From contig JAKPYU010000510.1 of NCBI GenBank assembly GCA_029568995.1, positions 1 through 56,176 of the forward strand: a DNA stretch of 56,176 nt, read 5' to 3'. The notes beneath the pieces were generated by a model that saw nothing but the letters and a program-made list of their open reading frames with translations, did no database searches and was not told where the DNA came from. Numbering within the stretch: the first letter of the stretch is position 1; each line of letters starts with the position of its first letter. Below are positions 33,561 through 41,985 of this stretch, piece by piece. A program made the translations under genes and the position numbers. This DNA comes from Candidatus Omnitrophota bacterium. GTDB lineage: Bacteria; Hinthialibacterota; Hinthialibacteria; Hinthialibacterales; JAKPRU01.

Positions 33561-36038
33561 TCAGCTGCCACCGTAGTGCACCCAATGTTTTGCTCCCCGG
33601 ACCTGACACAAGGTCAAAACCAGGACAATCACGAAGAGAATCCAGGCCGTTGCAGAGGCGTATCCCATGTGGAAATATCGAAAGGCGTTGTTGAACAAGT
33701 GGTAGACGTAGAACAGAACGGCATCCGGGGGATAGTCATTGGTGATTACGAAAGCCGTTGTAAAGATCTGGAACGTGCCAATGATGCCGGTGATGAGATT
33801 GAAGAAGATATAGGGAGTCAGCATGGGGATTGTGATCGAGCGGAACCGCGACCATGTTCCGGCTCCGTCGATGGATGCAGACTCGTACAGTTGTTCCGGA
33901 ATGCCCTGGAGACCCGCGAGCCAGATAATCATGCCCGCCCCAGCGTTCCATAATCCCATCAGGATGAAGCTGGGCTTGATCCAGGCATCATCCTGCAGCC
34001 AGACCGGAGCATGGATATCCATGCCGAAGGCGGCGAAAAGCGGTGTAAGGGTGTGTTCAAACACCCAGGTCACCGGGCCGGTCTGGGGGGAAAGAAGCCA
34101 TTGCCACAGAACGGCGCCGGCAACCATCGGCACAATCGCGGGAAGATAATACATCGTGCGATAGATCCCCAAACCGCGCACCCGCATGTTGAGCAGGATG
34201 GCAATCCCCAGCGAAACACTCATCCCGATGGGAATCCCCAGCATCATGAATGCGGTGTTACCGAGGCTCTTCCAGAACAAGGCGTCCTGTGTGAAGGCTT
34301 CGGTGTAATTATTCATTCCGACAAAACGCGGACCGTGCAGCACATCATAGGAGCAGAAGCTGAGAATAAATGAAGCGATGATCGGGCCGCCGATAAACAC
34401 GAAGAATCCGATCAGCCACGGCGAGGCGAGCAGATATCCGCCGAGCGCTTCGCGCAATCGAATATCGCCGCGCCTCGATTGACGGATAACAAGAAAGACC
34501 GTTGCCGCCATAACGCAGAGAAGCATACCGACCGTGACTTTTACTATCGTCCAGCCGGAAACCGGAGGCCCGGGGGGTTTATCGCGAAATTCTATCAATT
34601 GCTTGTTCAGTTCATGCTCGACTTGCCTGAGCGCTTCTCCGGCCTCCATTTGACCGGCAAAGATCCGTCGAAGCGCATTGCCCAGCCGGTATCGAAGGGC
34701 CGCGGTGACAGGATTGGTGGCAATTTCGCGCGTATCGGGCAAAAAACTGCGAAAGACATTGGCGGCTTCCTGAAGACGCGGAGAATCGAACTGCGGTTCC
34801 GCCCAGGCGGCCTCATTACATGCCATATTGGAATGCAGTCCCACGTATTGCGGTGCGTTCGGGCCAAGTTGTTTGCGGCTTTCCTGTCTCCAGTGGTAGT
34901 TCCGAAGCAGAATCGCTTCGGGTGAATTCATCCATTTGATGAATTCCCAGGCCAGTTCCGGATGCGGGGCATTGGTGGGAATGACATAGGACAAGCCGAT
35001 GGACTGGGAGACGTGAGTTGTGCCGTCGAAACTGGGGAACGGAGCGACACCGAAATCGAAATCGGGGACATAGGATGCCACTCGATAAACAAGCCAGTCA
35101 TCCTCCAAGTCAATCGCCACGCGCCCGGAGAGAAACAAGTCTCCGCTTTGTCCGCCGATCAAACCATAAAGCGCCTGGATCTTGGTCCACCCGCCGTGAA
35201 TGGCATGGGCCTTTCGATACAGATCAATCACCCGGTGGGCTTCCTCCGTGTCGATCTGCGGATAAAGCCCGTCCGGTGACATGAGTTTGCCCCCGGCCTG
35301 CAAGAGAGACACGAGATAGGAAGTGAAGTGCTTCTGGTCGATGAAATAGAGCGGAATCCAGCCGCCGCGTTCGATGTTCCCCGCGCTGTCGAACTTCACC
35401 AGTTTTTGAGACACCTCAAGGAGATCATCGTAGGTTTTGGGCGGCGATTCGGGATCCAGTCCGGCTTCCCGGAAGGCAGTCTTGTTGTAGGCCATTCCGA
35501 AAGTTCCCATCCAGGAAGGAATGCCGTAGGTCTGCCCGCGCCAGGTGACCGGTTCCCAACTCGATTGGACATATTGTTCGCGGCGGACACCGTAGGTTCC
35601 ATCCTGGTCGCGTTCGATCCATTCATCGAGCGGCATGAACGCATTCCGGGCTGCCCAGGAGGCCACCTGGTAGGATTCGAATTGAACAAGATCCGGCGCG
35701 GAATTGCCTGCGATTGCGCTCATCAGTCGCTGGGGATTGTCGCCACGTCCGCAACTGAACATCTGGATCCGCACCCCCGGATGCCTCTTTTCGAAAAGGT
35801 CCCGACAGGCAATGTATCCGGGGCGGCTTTCGCCGCGCATCACCATGCCCCAGGCGACAATCACCTTGTCTTCCGTTTTGTACGGATTCTCGAAATAGAG
35901 GGGAGCCAGAACCGCCAAAACCAATGGGAGGAAAAAGAAATACCTCGGATTCTCCCGAATCCATCCCAGCAGGGAATGAGCATCCGGATCGGGCATCCCC
36001 GATGATTTCACATTTGACACATTCACCGATTTCACCAT
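33561..36038 (-). CDS. Fused solute-binding protein and permease of a sugar ABC transporter
   Basis: 825 residues in one open frame. After a short cytoplasmic start there is a transmembrane anchor (YFFFLPLVLAVLAPLYF, about 33-49), then a family 1 extracellular solute-binding domain (about 55-460; 'GVRIQMFSCGRG', 'APDLVQFESYQV', 'TFGMAYNKTAFREAGLDP', 'AWEFIKWMNSPEA'). Another transmembrane segment near 505 (VKVTVGMLLCVMAATVFLVI) leads into a MalF-type permease (about 530-825) with the EAA loop 'ESASIDGAGTWSRFRSITIP'. Normally these are separate proteins. The fusion tethers the binding domain to its own channel, in line with other membrane-anchored or fused binding proteins. The ATG at 36038 lies one base after the stop of the upstream gene, so translation is probably coupled; an ATG at 35996 is the alternative. 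Confidence 0.92.
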   Translation of the reverse strand: MVKSVNVSNVKSSGMPDPDAHSLLGWIRENPRYFFFLPLVLAVLAPLYFENPYKTEDKVIVAWGMVMRGESRPGYIACRDLFEKRHPGVRIQMFSCGRGDNPQRLMSAIAGNSAPDLVQFESYQVASWAARNAFMPLDEWIERDQDGTYGVRREQYVQSSWEPVTWRGQTYGIPSWMGTFGMAYNKTAFREAGLDPESPPKTYDDLLEVSQKLVKFDSAGNIERGGWIPLYFIDQKHFTSYLVSLLQAGGKLMSPDGLYPQIDTEEAHRVIDLYRKAHAIHGGWTKIQALYGLIGGQSGDLFLSGRVAIDLEDDWLVYRVASYVPDFDFGVAPFPSFDGTTHVSQSIGLSYVIPTNAPHPELAWEFIKWMNSPEAILLRNYHWRQESRKQLGPNAPQYVGLHSNMACNEAAWAEPQFDSPRLQEAANVFRSFLPDTREIATNPVTAALRYRLGNALRRIFAGQMEAGEALRQVEHELNKQLIEFRDKPPGPPVSGWTIVKVTVGMLLCVMAATVFLVIRQSRRGDIRLREALGGYLLASPWLIGFFVFIGGPIIASFILSFCSYDVLHGPRFVGMNNYTEAFTQDALFWKSLGNTAFMMLGIPIGMSVSLGIAILLNMRVRGLGIYRTMYYLPAIVPMVAGAVLWQWLLSPQTGPVTWVFEHTLTPLFAAFGMDIHAPVWLQDDAWIKPSFILMGLWNAGAGMIIWLAGLQGIPEQLYESASIDGAGTWSRFRSITIPMLTPYIFFNLITGIIGTFQIFTTAFVITNDYPPDAVLFYVYHLFNNAFRYFHMGYASATAWILFVIVLVLTLCQVRGAKHWVHYGGS

Positions 36039-36039
36039 G

Positions 36040-37392
36040 TCAAAACACTCTGGGTTTCACGCCGCTTTGCAGGCACCGGACAACCTGGTTGTCGCACCAA
36101 TCCCACAATCGGCTCTTATCCTCGAAAATGGGTACCGGGTCCATGGCCCACTCACTCGGATGACAGTAGGCACCGACCCATTGGATGAATATGGAACAGG
36201 CCAGAAGAACGCAAAATACCACGAGCAGCCACCGCTTTGCAGAGAAACGCTTCCATCCGACGCCCAATAGAAGCATCAAAACCGGCAACATTTCGATCTG
36301 GTATCGAGGACCGTAGTGGGCGTTTCCTCCCCACCAGACCGTGTATTTTGAGAAGATCAGAAGAAGAACCAAGGGCGCCCACATCGAAATTCCAAGCAAA
36401 GACACTCGCGTCTCCCGATTTTTCCAGAGTTCCGCTATCCCTGCAACTGAGAAGAGAAGGAAAGGGCTGAAAACGAACAATCCACGACTGGGGCTGACCA
36501 GGTTGCCGGTGATCCCGACCAGCAGCGGCGTATCCCAGACGCCGCCGGTTTCACCATCGAGCGATTCGCGCAACTCCAGCACTTGGGAGAGTCCGCCATC
36601 CCAGGTTCCGAAGTAGTAGAAGTTGTAAGCCACCAGCAGAAGAACCGGCGGTAGAAGCCCGGCGAGGAAATACACAATTCCCCGCCCCTTCCACTGGAAC
36701 AGGACGCCAACAGCGACCACGGCAAACGCGGCCAGATTGATCAGGCGACATCCCACAGCGAGGCCGGCGGCGAAACCGGCGAGGAAGAGGAGACCATTCA
36801 ACCCCCTCTGTGTCTCCCCCAATCTTGGGGGAGAAGCGGAAACCCGCACCAGCGCATACAGGGAAACCATCCACAGAAAGCCGCTGGGGCCATGCTGCCA
36901 GAGAGCCTGGCTGGAAATCGGCCAGGATGCCGTCCCGAAGGCATACGCCATGGAGAGCACCATCGCCCCGGCAGAGGTGGTCAGTCGGCGAAGCGTCAGA
37001 AACAGCATCAGGACCGAAAGCGCGGTGTACAGTGAACCGGCGCACTTCGAGAAGAATCGCCAGCACGCATCCGGCAGGTCCGGTCGAATCCAATCGAACA
37101 GGACACCGGGCAGGAACACGGGGGCGGACAGAATCCCCGGCAGAATCGGATAATTCGAGAGAAGATGCCCCCGTCGCTCCGACAGGAAATACGGCAGTCG
37201 TTCATACGGGACATAGTCCCGGATTTCACCCAGGAAGATGTCGCCATCCCAGAGGAGACTGAGGGCTGTGAACACGGTTGGGACGGTGTCGCCACGATTG
37301 CTGATCTCGCGGAAGTTCAGCATATAAATCAGGAATGGAATCAGAAAGAACACGAATGGACGTCGGACTATGGCCTGGAAAAGTCGGTTCAT
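36040..37392 (-). CDS. Multi-pass membrane protein, GT-C glycosyltransferase-like
   Basis: 450 residues from the ATG at 37392 (GAGAAG upstream); the open frame extends further 5' but with unlike sequence that overlaps the opposite-strand lipoprotein region. About ten or eleven transmembrane helices. The first external loop has 'NRGDTVPTVFTALSLLWDGD', whose Asp residues fit the catalytic loop of GT-C glycosyltransferases using lipid-linked sugars, and 'HYGPRYQIEMLPVLMLLLG' near the C-terminus is common in such proteins. A family A repeat is translated in frame in one loop (SPPRLGETQRGLNG). The gene heads the sugar ABC operon, one base before the fusion gene. The substrate is unknown; the GT-C assignment is by general resemblance. 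Confidence 0.72.
   Translation of the reverse strand: MNRLFQAIVRRPFVFFLIPFLIYMLNFREISNRGDTVPTVFTALSLLWDGDIFLGEIRDYVPYERLPYFLSERRGHLLSNYPILPGILSAPVFLPGVLFDWIRPDLPDACWRFFSKCAGSLYTALSVLMLFLTLRRLTTSAGAMVLSMAYAFGTASWPISSQALWQHGPSGFLWMVSLYALVRVSASPPRLGETQRGLNGLLFLAGFAAGLAVGCRLINLAAFAVVAVGVLFQWKGRGIVYFLAGLLPPVLLLVAYNFYYFGTWDGGLSQVLELRESLDGETGGVWDTPLLVGITGNLVSPSRGLFVFSPFLLFSVAGIAELWKNRETRVSLLGISMWAPLVLLLIFSKYTVWWGGNAHYGPRYQIEMLPVLMLLLGVGWKRFSAKRWLLVVFCVLLACSIFIQWVGAYCHPSEWAMDPVPIFEDKSRLWDWCDNQVVRCLQSGVKPRVF
36799..36836. repeat. Family A repeat inside the GT-C-like coding sequence
   Basis: CAACCCCCTCTG followed by the CTCCCCC-AATC-TTGGGGGAG core. It is almost the same as the intergenic copy at 8269 but lies in frame inside the minus-strand gene, in a hydrophilic loop between transmembrane helices. 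Confidence 0.88.
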
Positions 37393-37542
37393 TGGGCTTC
37401 TCAGATGGTATGGACGGAGAGTAATGCAAAAACTTGCCCCTGTGGAGCTTGGATGCAGGGCAATATACGGATACAATTTAAACGTGACCGTGGAGGCGTC
37501 CGAATCGTTGAGATTCAAAGCGAAAACATGGAGGTTCTTCCA

Positions 37543-37875
37543 ATGAAACACTTGATTGCGATTACGATTGCTTGCGTGTTACTTGTCGGAATGGTCGGCT
37601 GCACGGCGACGCAGAAAGGCGCTATCGGCGGAGCGACCCTCGGTGGTCTCGCGGGTGGCATCCTTGGGCACAACAGCGGCGGAAAGACGGCGGAAGGTGC
37701 GGCGATCGGCGCTGGGGTGGGCGCTCTCCTGGGCGGTGCGGGCGGCTATTATGTCGACAAACAGACCGACAAAGCCCGCGATGAGGGCTATGAAGCCGCA
37801 AAGCGCGAGACCCAATCCACCGGATCTACATCCACGGGATCGTCCACCTCGGTCTACAAATCCGATTACAAGTAG
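37543..37875 (+). CDS. Glycine-zipper lipoprotein
   Basis: 110 residues. GGAGG lies nine bases before the ATG at 37543. The signal peptide ends in a lipobox-like GMVGC (cleavage before Cys21), so the mature protein should be a lipoprotein. The mature part has a classical glycine-zipper repeat ('GAIGGATLGGLAGGILGH' and 'AAIGAGVGALLGGAGGYYVD'), as in the Rickettsia 17-kDa antigen/YMGG families, followed by a charged and Ser/Thr-rich tail. Such proteins sit at the outer membrane and often help maintain envelope integrity. It is monocistronic with a good terminator 32 bases downstream. Confidence 0.9.
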   Translation: MKHLIAITIACVLLVGMVGCTATQKGAIGGATLGGLAGGILGHNSGGKTAEGAAIGAGVGALLGGAGGYYVDKQTDKARDEGYEAAKRETQSTGSTSTGSSTSVYKSDYK

Positions 37876-37906
37876 GAAGCGGCATTACTGCCTGAAAAAT
37901 CCCCAG

Positions 37907-37945
37907 GGGGAGCGGAGAATATCCGCTCCCCTGTTCTGTTTATCT
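37907..37945 (+). terminator. Rho-independent terminator after the glycine-zipper lipoprotein
   Basis: GGGGAGCGGA and TCCGCTCCCC form a 10-bp stem around a short GAATA loop, followed by TGTTCTGTTTAT. Position and T-rich tail fit a factor-independent terminator. Confidence 0.75.
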
Positions 37946-37972
37946 GTCAATCGGGCCGGGCGGTGATATACT
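37944..37972 (+). promoter_or_regulatory. Candidate extended -10 promoter for the pseudopilin at 38058
   Basis: CTGTCA at 37944-37949 and TATACT at 37967-37972, 17-base spacer, -10 preceded by TGA. The same TGATATACT occurs in the promoter at 31492. The start of transcription would be near 37979. Confidence 0.5.
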
Positions 37973-38008
37973 CCTTTTGAAGGAGAATGAGTGGGCCGGA
38001 TAGACAAA

Positions 38009-38048
38009 CCCTCACCCCAAGCCTCTCCCGGAGGGAGAGGGAGAAGAA
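38009..38048. repeat. Family B repeat directly before a pseudopilin gene
   Basis: Core CTCTCCCGGAGGGAGAGG, with the right arm GGGAGAAGAAGC ending about ten bases before the ATG at 38058. It lies between promoter and gene, so it is transcribed into the 5' leader. Confidence 0.85.
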
Positions 38049-38057
38049 GCATCCATA

Positions 38058-38705
38058 ATGCGCCTGCAGAATGCGTTTACGTTGATCGAGTTACTTGTGG
38101 TGGTCACGATAATCAGCATCCTGGCCACGATGGCCGTGCCGAACTATCTCAATGCCCAAATCCGCGCCAAGACGACCGTGGTGACCGCCGACGCCAAGGT
38201 TCTCGCAGACGCGATGATGATCTATTACATGGACAATGGTCTCTGGATGCCTCATCTCGACGGAGACAAGGGGCAACACCGTTTTCTTACCACTCCGGTG
38301 GCCTATATCTCGGAACCGATTGAAGACAAGTTCCAGCAGGGGGTGTTTGCCCCCTGGCGGAACGGGTATAAAGACAGCAAGGGATTTCTTCATGCAGAAC
38401 CGTTTGCGGTGCTGCATGAGAAGTTCGTGCAGTCCGAGCCTGATTTCTATCACAAGACCAAGAACGCGGCCTTCTATGTCTGGTCGTTCGGTCCCGACCA
38501 GCGTCATGACGACAGCCCGGCGGTGCGGTTCGATATCACCAACGGAATTGACAGCCCCGGGGATGTGATTCGCACGGTGGATGGAATGTACACGCAGACC
38601 TATCCGTACCTGTTTGCAACTTACGATGAACAGAATCGTGCAATACAGACTCAGCGTTTCTGGGACAGTACGACCGAAACCAACAAGGAACGCAAAAGGC
38701 CCTGA
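38058..38705 (+). CDS. Orphan G-type pseudopilin
   Basis: 215 residues. Leader MRLQNA is cut before FTLIELLVVVTIISILA; the -1 residue is Ala instead of the usual Gly, which some prepilin peptidases accept. 'MAVPNYLNAQIRAKTTVV' follows, as in GspG. The globular part includes 'TTPVAYISEPIEDKF' and 'AAFYVWSFGPDQ' and then 'NGIDSPGDVIRTVDG', a version of the C-terminal motif also found at 25418 and 53356. The ribosome site appears to be the GGGAGAAG of the family B repeat. It has its own promoter (37944-37972), so it is expressed independently of the secretion operon. Confidence 0.88.
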   Translation: MRLQNAFTLIELLVVVTIISILATMAVPNYLNAQIRAKTTVVTADAKVLADAMMIYYMDNGLWMPHLDGDKGQHRFLTTPVAYISEPIEDKFQQGVFAPWRNGYKDSKGFLHAEPFAVLHEKFVQSEPDFYHKTKNAAFYVWSFGPDQRHDDSPAVRFDITNGIDSPGDVIRTVDGMYTQTYPYLFATYDEQNRAIQTQRFWDSTTETNKERKRP

Positions 38706-38829
38706 GAGGGCACTTCTTCCCATTTTTTCCTCCCTTGTCGGGCATACCCCCCTTGGATAGACTCTGTTTCCGCTGATTGTGTGGCGGGACTCGGTCGTTT
38801 CCCCGAATGACATCTCTCACGGAGAACCC

Positions 38830-39975
38830 ATGCAAGACCTCTCGACCGGATCGCTTCTGCTTTCCCTTGCCCTGATTATCGGCTTATCCATCCTTTGCGG
38901 GATGTACGGTCTGAGGGGATTGTGGAAGTTCCTGCGGAATCTGAAGTTCGCTATCGCGCTGATTGCCGCGATTTGCCTGTTCACGCTGCTTGGAAGCCTG
39001 CTGATTCAGGACCGTCCGCCGTCCTCCTATATGCAGACTTACGGACCTGAATGGGGCGGGCTGATTGTGTTCTTCGGATTCGATGACGTTTTTCACACGT
39101 TCTGGTTCAATGGTATTCTGCTGGTTCTCTGTTGTTCCATCCTTTCCTGCGCGAGTCAACGATTTCGATTCACCCTAAACAACCTTGGATTTCTGATTAC
39201 ACATACGGGGCTTCTGCTGATTGGAGTGGGAGCATTTGTAACGGGCGTCTTCGGACTGAGCGGCAGAATGATCCTCAATGAAGGAGGATGCAGTTCCGTG
39301 TTCTATCAACCGGAAGGCGACCGGATGAATCCGAGTTCCCTTCCCTTCTCGCTGATGTGCGAGCGGTTCTGGCTGGACCACTATGACAGCGGCAACGGCG
39401 CGCTGATTGTTTTCAGGCCGGACGGTCAATATGAGCAGCATGTCACAGCCGATCCGGGAACTCGTGTTTTCTCAATGGTATATGACGCAACGGTCACGGT
39501 GCTGGACGTGTTCCCGGATTATCACCCGGATGGGAACAACCCTGCGGCGACACGCTCGGAGAAATGGCGCAATCCGGCCATACGGGTCCAGGTCGAGCGA
39601 AACGGAACATCCGGGGAAACGGTTCTGAGCTATCTCGATCCGAATCCGCATGGCAACGCGCAGACACGCGATATCCTCATGCAATACAGTCGCGAACCGC
39701 AGTTTCTGCACGTGAAGTCGTATAACAGCCGGATCAATCTTATTGAGGATGGAAAGGTGGTCGGCGGAAAGCGGGTAATTGTGAACGATCCGCTCCGTTA
39801 TCGAGGGTATGCGTTTTATCAGAGCGATTGGGATAAGGACCGGGAATCCTATACAATTCTGGAAGTGAAAAAGGATCCCGGAGATGAGATTTTCTATGTC
39901 GGTGGCGTATTGGTGATGGCAGGGGTGATTTGGATTTTCTATGTGAAGCCGTTTCTGCGGGGGAGGAAATCATGA
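38830..39975 (+). CDS. resB: ResB-like cytochrome c biogenesis protein
   Basis: 381 residues from the ATG at 38830, which has GGAGAA just upstream; an in-frame ATG at 38779 lacks one. ResB (Ccs1) works with CcsA to carry heme across the membrane and attach it to apocytochrome c (system II). Seen: three N-terminal transmembrane segments, 'LRNLKFAIALIAAICLFTLLG' typical of ResB, a large external domain with 'HVKSYNSRINLIEDGKVV' and 'GYAFYQSDWDKD', and a final transmembrane helix. It is shorter than many ResB proteins (~450-550). A 27-codon micro-ORF overlaps its stop and links it to ccsA. Confidence 0.88.
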   Translation: MQDLSTGSLLLSLALIIGLSILCGMYGLRGLWKFLRNLKFAIALIAAICLFTLLGSLLIQDRPPSSYMQTYGPEWGGLIVFFGFDDVFHTFWFNGILLVLCCSILSCASQRFRFTLNNLGFLITHTGLLLIGVGAFVTGVFGLSGRMILNEGGCSSVFYQPEGDRMNPSSLPFSLMCERFWLDHYDSGNGALIVFRPDGQYEQHVTADPGTRVFSMVYDATVTVLDVFPDYHPDGNNPAATRSEKWRNPAIRVQVERNGTSGETVLSYLDPNPHGNAQTRDILMQYSREPQFLHVKSYNSRINLIEDGKVVGGKRVIVNDPLRYRGYAFYQSDWDKDRESYTILEVKKDPGDEIFYVGGVLVMAGVIWIFYVKPFLRGRKS

Positions 39976-40055
39976 AGGAGTCCACAATGTCCACACCGTC
40001 CACACCGTCCACACCGTCCACTTTTCATCCCAATAGAATGGATCGTTCAAAATGA
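39972..40055 (+). CDS. 27-codon micro-ORF bridging resB and ccsA
   Basis: ATG at 39972-39974 overlaps the resB stop as ATGA, and the TGA at 40053-40055 overlaps the ccsA ATG at 40052 as ATGA. The product would be MKESTMSTPSTPSTPST followed by ten further residues, with Ser-Thr-Pro repeats from a nine-base tandem repeat. GAGGAAATC lies seven bases or so before its ATG, and ccsA itself has no visible ribosome site. The simplest reading is a translational coupler that hands ribosomes from resB to ccsA; a functional peptide is also possible. Confidence 0.55.
   Translation: MKESTMSTPSTPSTPSTFHPNRMDRSK
39981..40020. repeat. Nine-base tandem repeat (TCCACACCG)
   Basis: About four and a half direct copies of TCCACAxxG, the last three identical. 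A multiple-of-three unit keeps the micro-ORF in frame whatever the copy number. Confidence 0.9.
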
Positions 40056-41056
40056 TGGACACCTCGTTTTATACGCATACACTGTTGGCCTCCATTGTGC
40101 TGTACATGGCGGCATGTGTTTTCTATTTCTGGCGGACGATCATCCCCAGGGAGGGATCGAGATGGATGGCCGCGAGGACCATTCTGATGCTGGGCCTGCT
40201 GGTTCACACGGTGAACTGGATCTGGCGGTGGGTGTATTCCGGGCAGCCGCCGTATATCTACCTGGATGAAATGACCGTGTTCCTGGTGTGGTGTATGGTG
40301 GCGGGATACCTGTTTTTCGAGTACACCACAGGCCACAGATTCGCGGGCGGCATTGTGGCAGTCCTGGCGGTGCTGGGGAACGGATACGCCTCGTCGGTCG
40401 GTACACCGGTCCCCAAGCCGCTGATTCCGGCTCTTCAGAGTTATTGGGTTCAAATTCATGTGATGAGCTACATCGTCGGATATGGATTCGCGGTGGTGGG
40501 ATATGTGATCGCGCTTCTTCATCTTTCGCACGAGACGGGCAAGAACCGGATTCTGGGCAGGATTGTCCTGGCGATCTCCATCGGCATGGTTGCAGCGGTG
40601 AGCCTGCAACTGCTCTTGAACTCATCCGGGCAGGGGCCTGTGGAGAATCTGAGAGACCATTTCAGCTGGGGTTTCGCTGTGGTTGTGTGCGTTCTTGTGT
40701 ATGCGGGAATGGAGTTTTTTCTTCGTTATCGGTTATCCGACATGCTTCCGGGTAATTCAGTCATGTACGACCTTAATTATCGTTGCGTGGCCATGTCCTA
40801 TCCGTTTCTGACCCTTGGGATCATCACGGGTGCGATCTGGGCCAATGAGGCCTGGGGACGATACTGGGGATGGGACCCGAAAGAGAGTCTGGCGTTGATA
40901 ACGTGGCTTGTGTACGGGCTGTTTCTGCACCAGCACATCAACGCCAAGTGGCGCACGGCAGGCAATGTCTGGGTATCGATTGTGGGATTCTGGGCGCTGA
41001 TGTTCACCTGGCTGGGAGTGAATTACGTGCTAAGCGGATTGCATAGCTATGCCTGA
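40052..41056 (+). CDS. ccsA: Cytochrome c biogenesis protein CcsA (CcsB family), heme handling
   Basis: 334 residues. Eight or so transmembrane helices and the heme-binding tryptophan-rich (WWD) motif 'WANEAWGRYWGWDPKES' at about 263-279, which defines the CcsA/CcmC/CcmF family. Conserved His residues flank it ('LFLHQHINA', 'WVQIHVMSY'). It forms the system II heme-lyase with ResB encoded upstream. Start ATG at 40052 overlaps the micro-ORF stop; ATG at 40055 is an alternative. No cytochrome c gene is in the window. Confidence 0.93.
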   Translation: MMDTSFYTHTLLASIVLYMAACVFYFWRTIIPREGSRWMAARTILMLGLLVHTVNWIWRWVYSGQPPYIYLDEMTVFLVWCMVAGYLFFEYTTGHRFAGGIVAVLAVLGNGYASSVGTPVPKPLIPALQSYWVQIHVMSYIVGYGFAVVGYVIALLHLSHETGKNRILGRIVLAISIGMVAAVSLQLLLNSSGQGPVENLRDHFSWGFAVVVCVLVYAGMEFFLRYRLSDMLPGNSVMYDLNYRCVAMSYPFLTLGIITGAIWANEAWGRYWGWDPKESLALITWLVYGLFLHQHINAKWRTAGNVWVSIVGFWALMFTWLGVNYVLSGLHSYA

Positions 41057-41079
41057 AAACCCCCCACCGACTCTCCGTT

Positions 41080-41155
41080 CCCTCACCCCGACCCTCTCCG
41101 TGAACGGAGAGGGGGCAAGAAACCTCCCCCCGTTCACGGGGGGATTGAGGGGGGG
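41080..41155. repeat. Two adjoining palindromic repeats (families B and C)
   Basis: A family B-like element with CTCTCCGTGAACGGAGAG and a family C element with CCCCCCGTTCACGGGGGG, the same two families found side by side at 10217-10340. Confidence 0.85.
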
Positions 41156-41208
41156 AGAGACAATAGGGGATTGAGGGGAGTAAGGAACGTATAGGGCAAA
41201 TAGAACCG

Positions 41209-41862
41209 ATGGGAACTGCGGAACGGATTCGACTTGGAGTCTCGGCGGAGTCGGACGCGGAATGTCTGCGCCGGTGTCGAGAAGTGTTGGACAGCGGTGG
41301 TGTGACGATCTTCCCGACGGATACGGTGTACGGGATCGGCTGCCGGTGGGATCGACCGGATGCCATCCGGCGGATCTTTCGGATCAAGCAGCGGCCCCTC
41401 GGTCAACCGCTGGCGTTGCTGGTGGAGGCAGAGAGGCGTCCGGCAGACTACGGAGTGCAGGAAGACGAGGTCTTGCGAGATGTCTTAAGGCGCTGGTGGC
41501 CCGGAGCGCTGACCGTGGTGGCGGCAACCGGATTGTCTCTGGCGGAGGGGCTGTGCGGTCCGAGAAATACCATCGGATTACGCGCTCCAGATCATAAGTG
41601 GCTCCAAACTCTATTTCGGGAAATGAACACTCCGCTGGCGGCGACCAGCGCAAACCGGAGCGGCCAACCGGAGATTCTCTGCATCGAGGATCTCGACGAG
41701 GAGATACTTGACGGGGTGGATTTGATTGTCGATGGAGGACCATTTCCCCATATCCCCTGCCCATCCACGGTCATCGGAAAGGAGAAAGGTCGCTGGAAGA
41801 TCCTTCGGGAAGGGGCCATTCCGCGTGAAATTCTGGAACCTTTGTTTTTCAGCCAACGTTAA
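41209..41862 (+). CDS. YrdC/Sua5-family L-threonylcarbamoyladenylate synthase
   Basis: 217 residues, one YrdC domain and no Sua5 C-terminal domain. The family makes threonylcarbamoyl-AMP from threonine, bicarbonate and ATP for the t6A modification of tRNA position 37. Motifs: 'VTIFPTDTVYGIGC' (about 32-45), 'IFRIKQRPLGQPLALLV' with the Lys-Arg of the nucleotide site, 'RNTIGLRAPDH' and 'PLAATSANRSGQP'. The remaining t6A genes (tsaB, tsaD, tsaE) are not nearby. YciO-type paralogues share the fold, so exact function is likely rather than certain. Confidence 0.9.
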   Translation: MGTAERIRLGVSAESDAECLRRCREVLDSGGVTIFPTDTVYGIGCRWDRPDAIRRIFRIKQRPLGQPLALLVEAERRPADYGVQEDEVLRDVLRRWWPGALTVVAATGLSLAEGLCGPRNTIGLRAPDHKWLQTLFREMNTPLAATSANRSGQPEILCIEDLDEEILDGVDLIVDGGPFPHIPCPSTVIGKEKGRWKILREGAIPREILEPLFFSQR

Positions 41863-41868
41863 GATAAA

Positions 41869-41898
41869 TTGACGGTTTCCGGGTATTGTTACTATACT
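41869..41898 (+). promoter_or_regulatory. Sigma-70-like promoter for the pseudopilin at 41986
   Basis: TTGACG at 41869-41874 and TATACT at 41893-41898 with an 18-base spacer. It lies just after the YrdC stop and about 90 bases before the pseudopilin ATG. Confidence 0.65.
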
Positions 41899-41985
41899 TC
41901 TCTTGGGAGGACCCTGCTGAATGGTCCTCAAAATCCATGATGTGAGAGATCGGCGCCGCCTGGCGAATCCGGCTGGAGAACCTGA

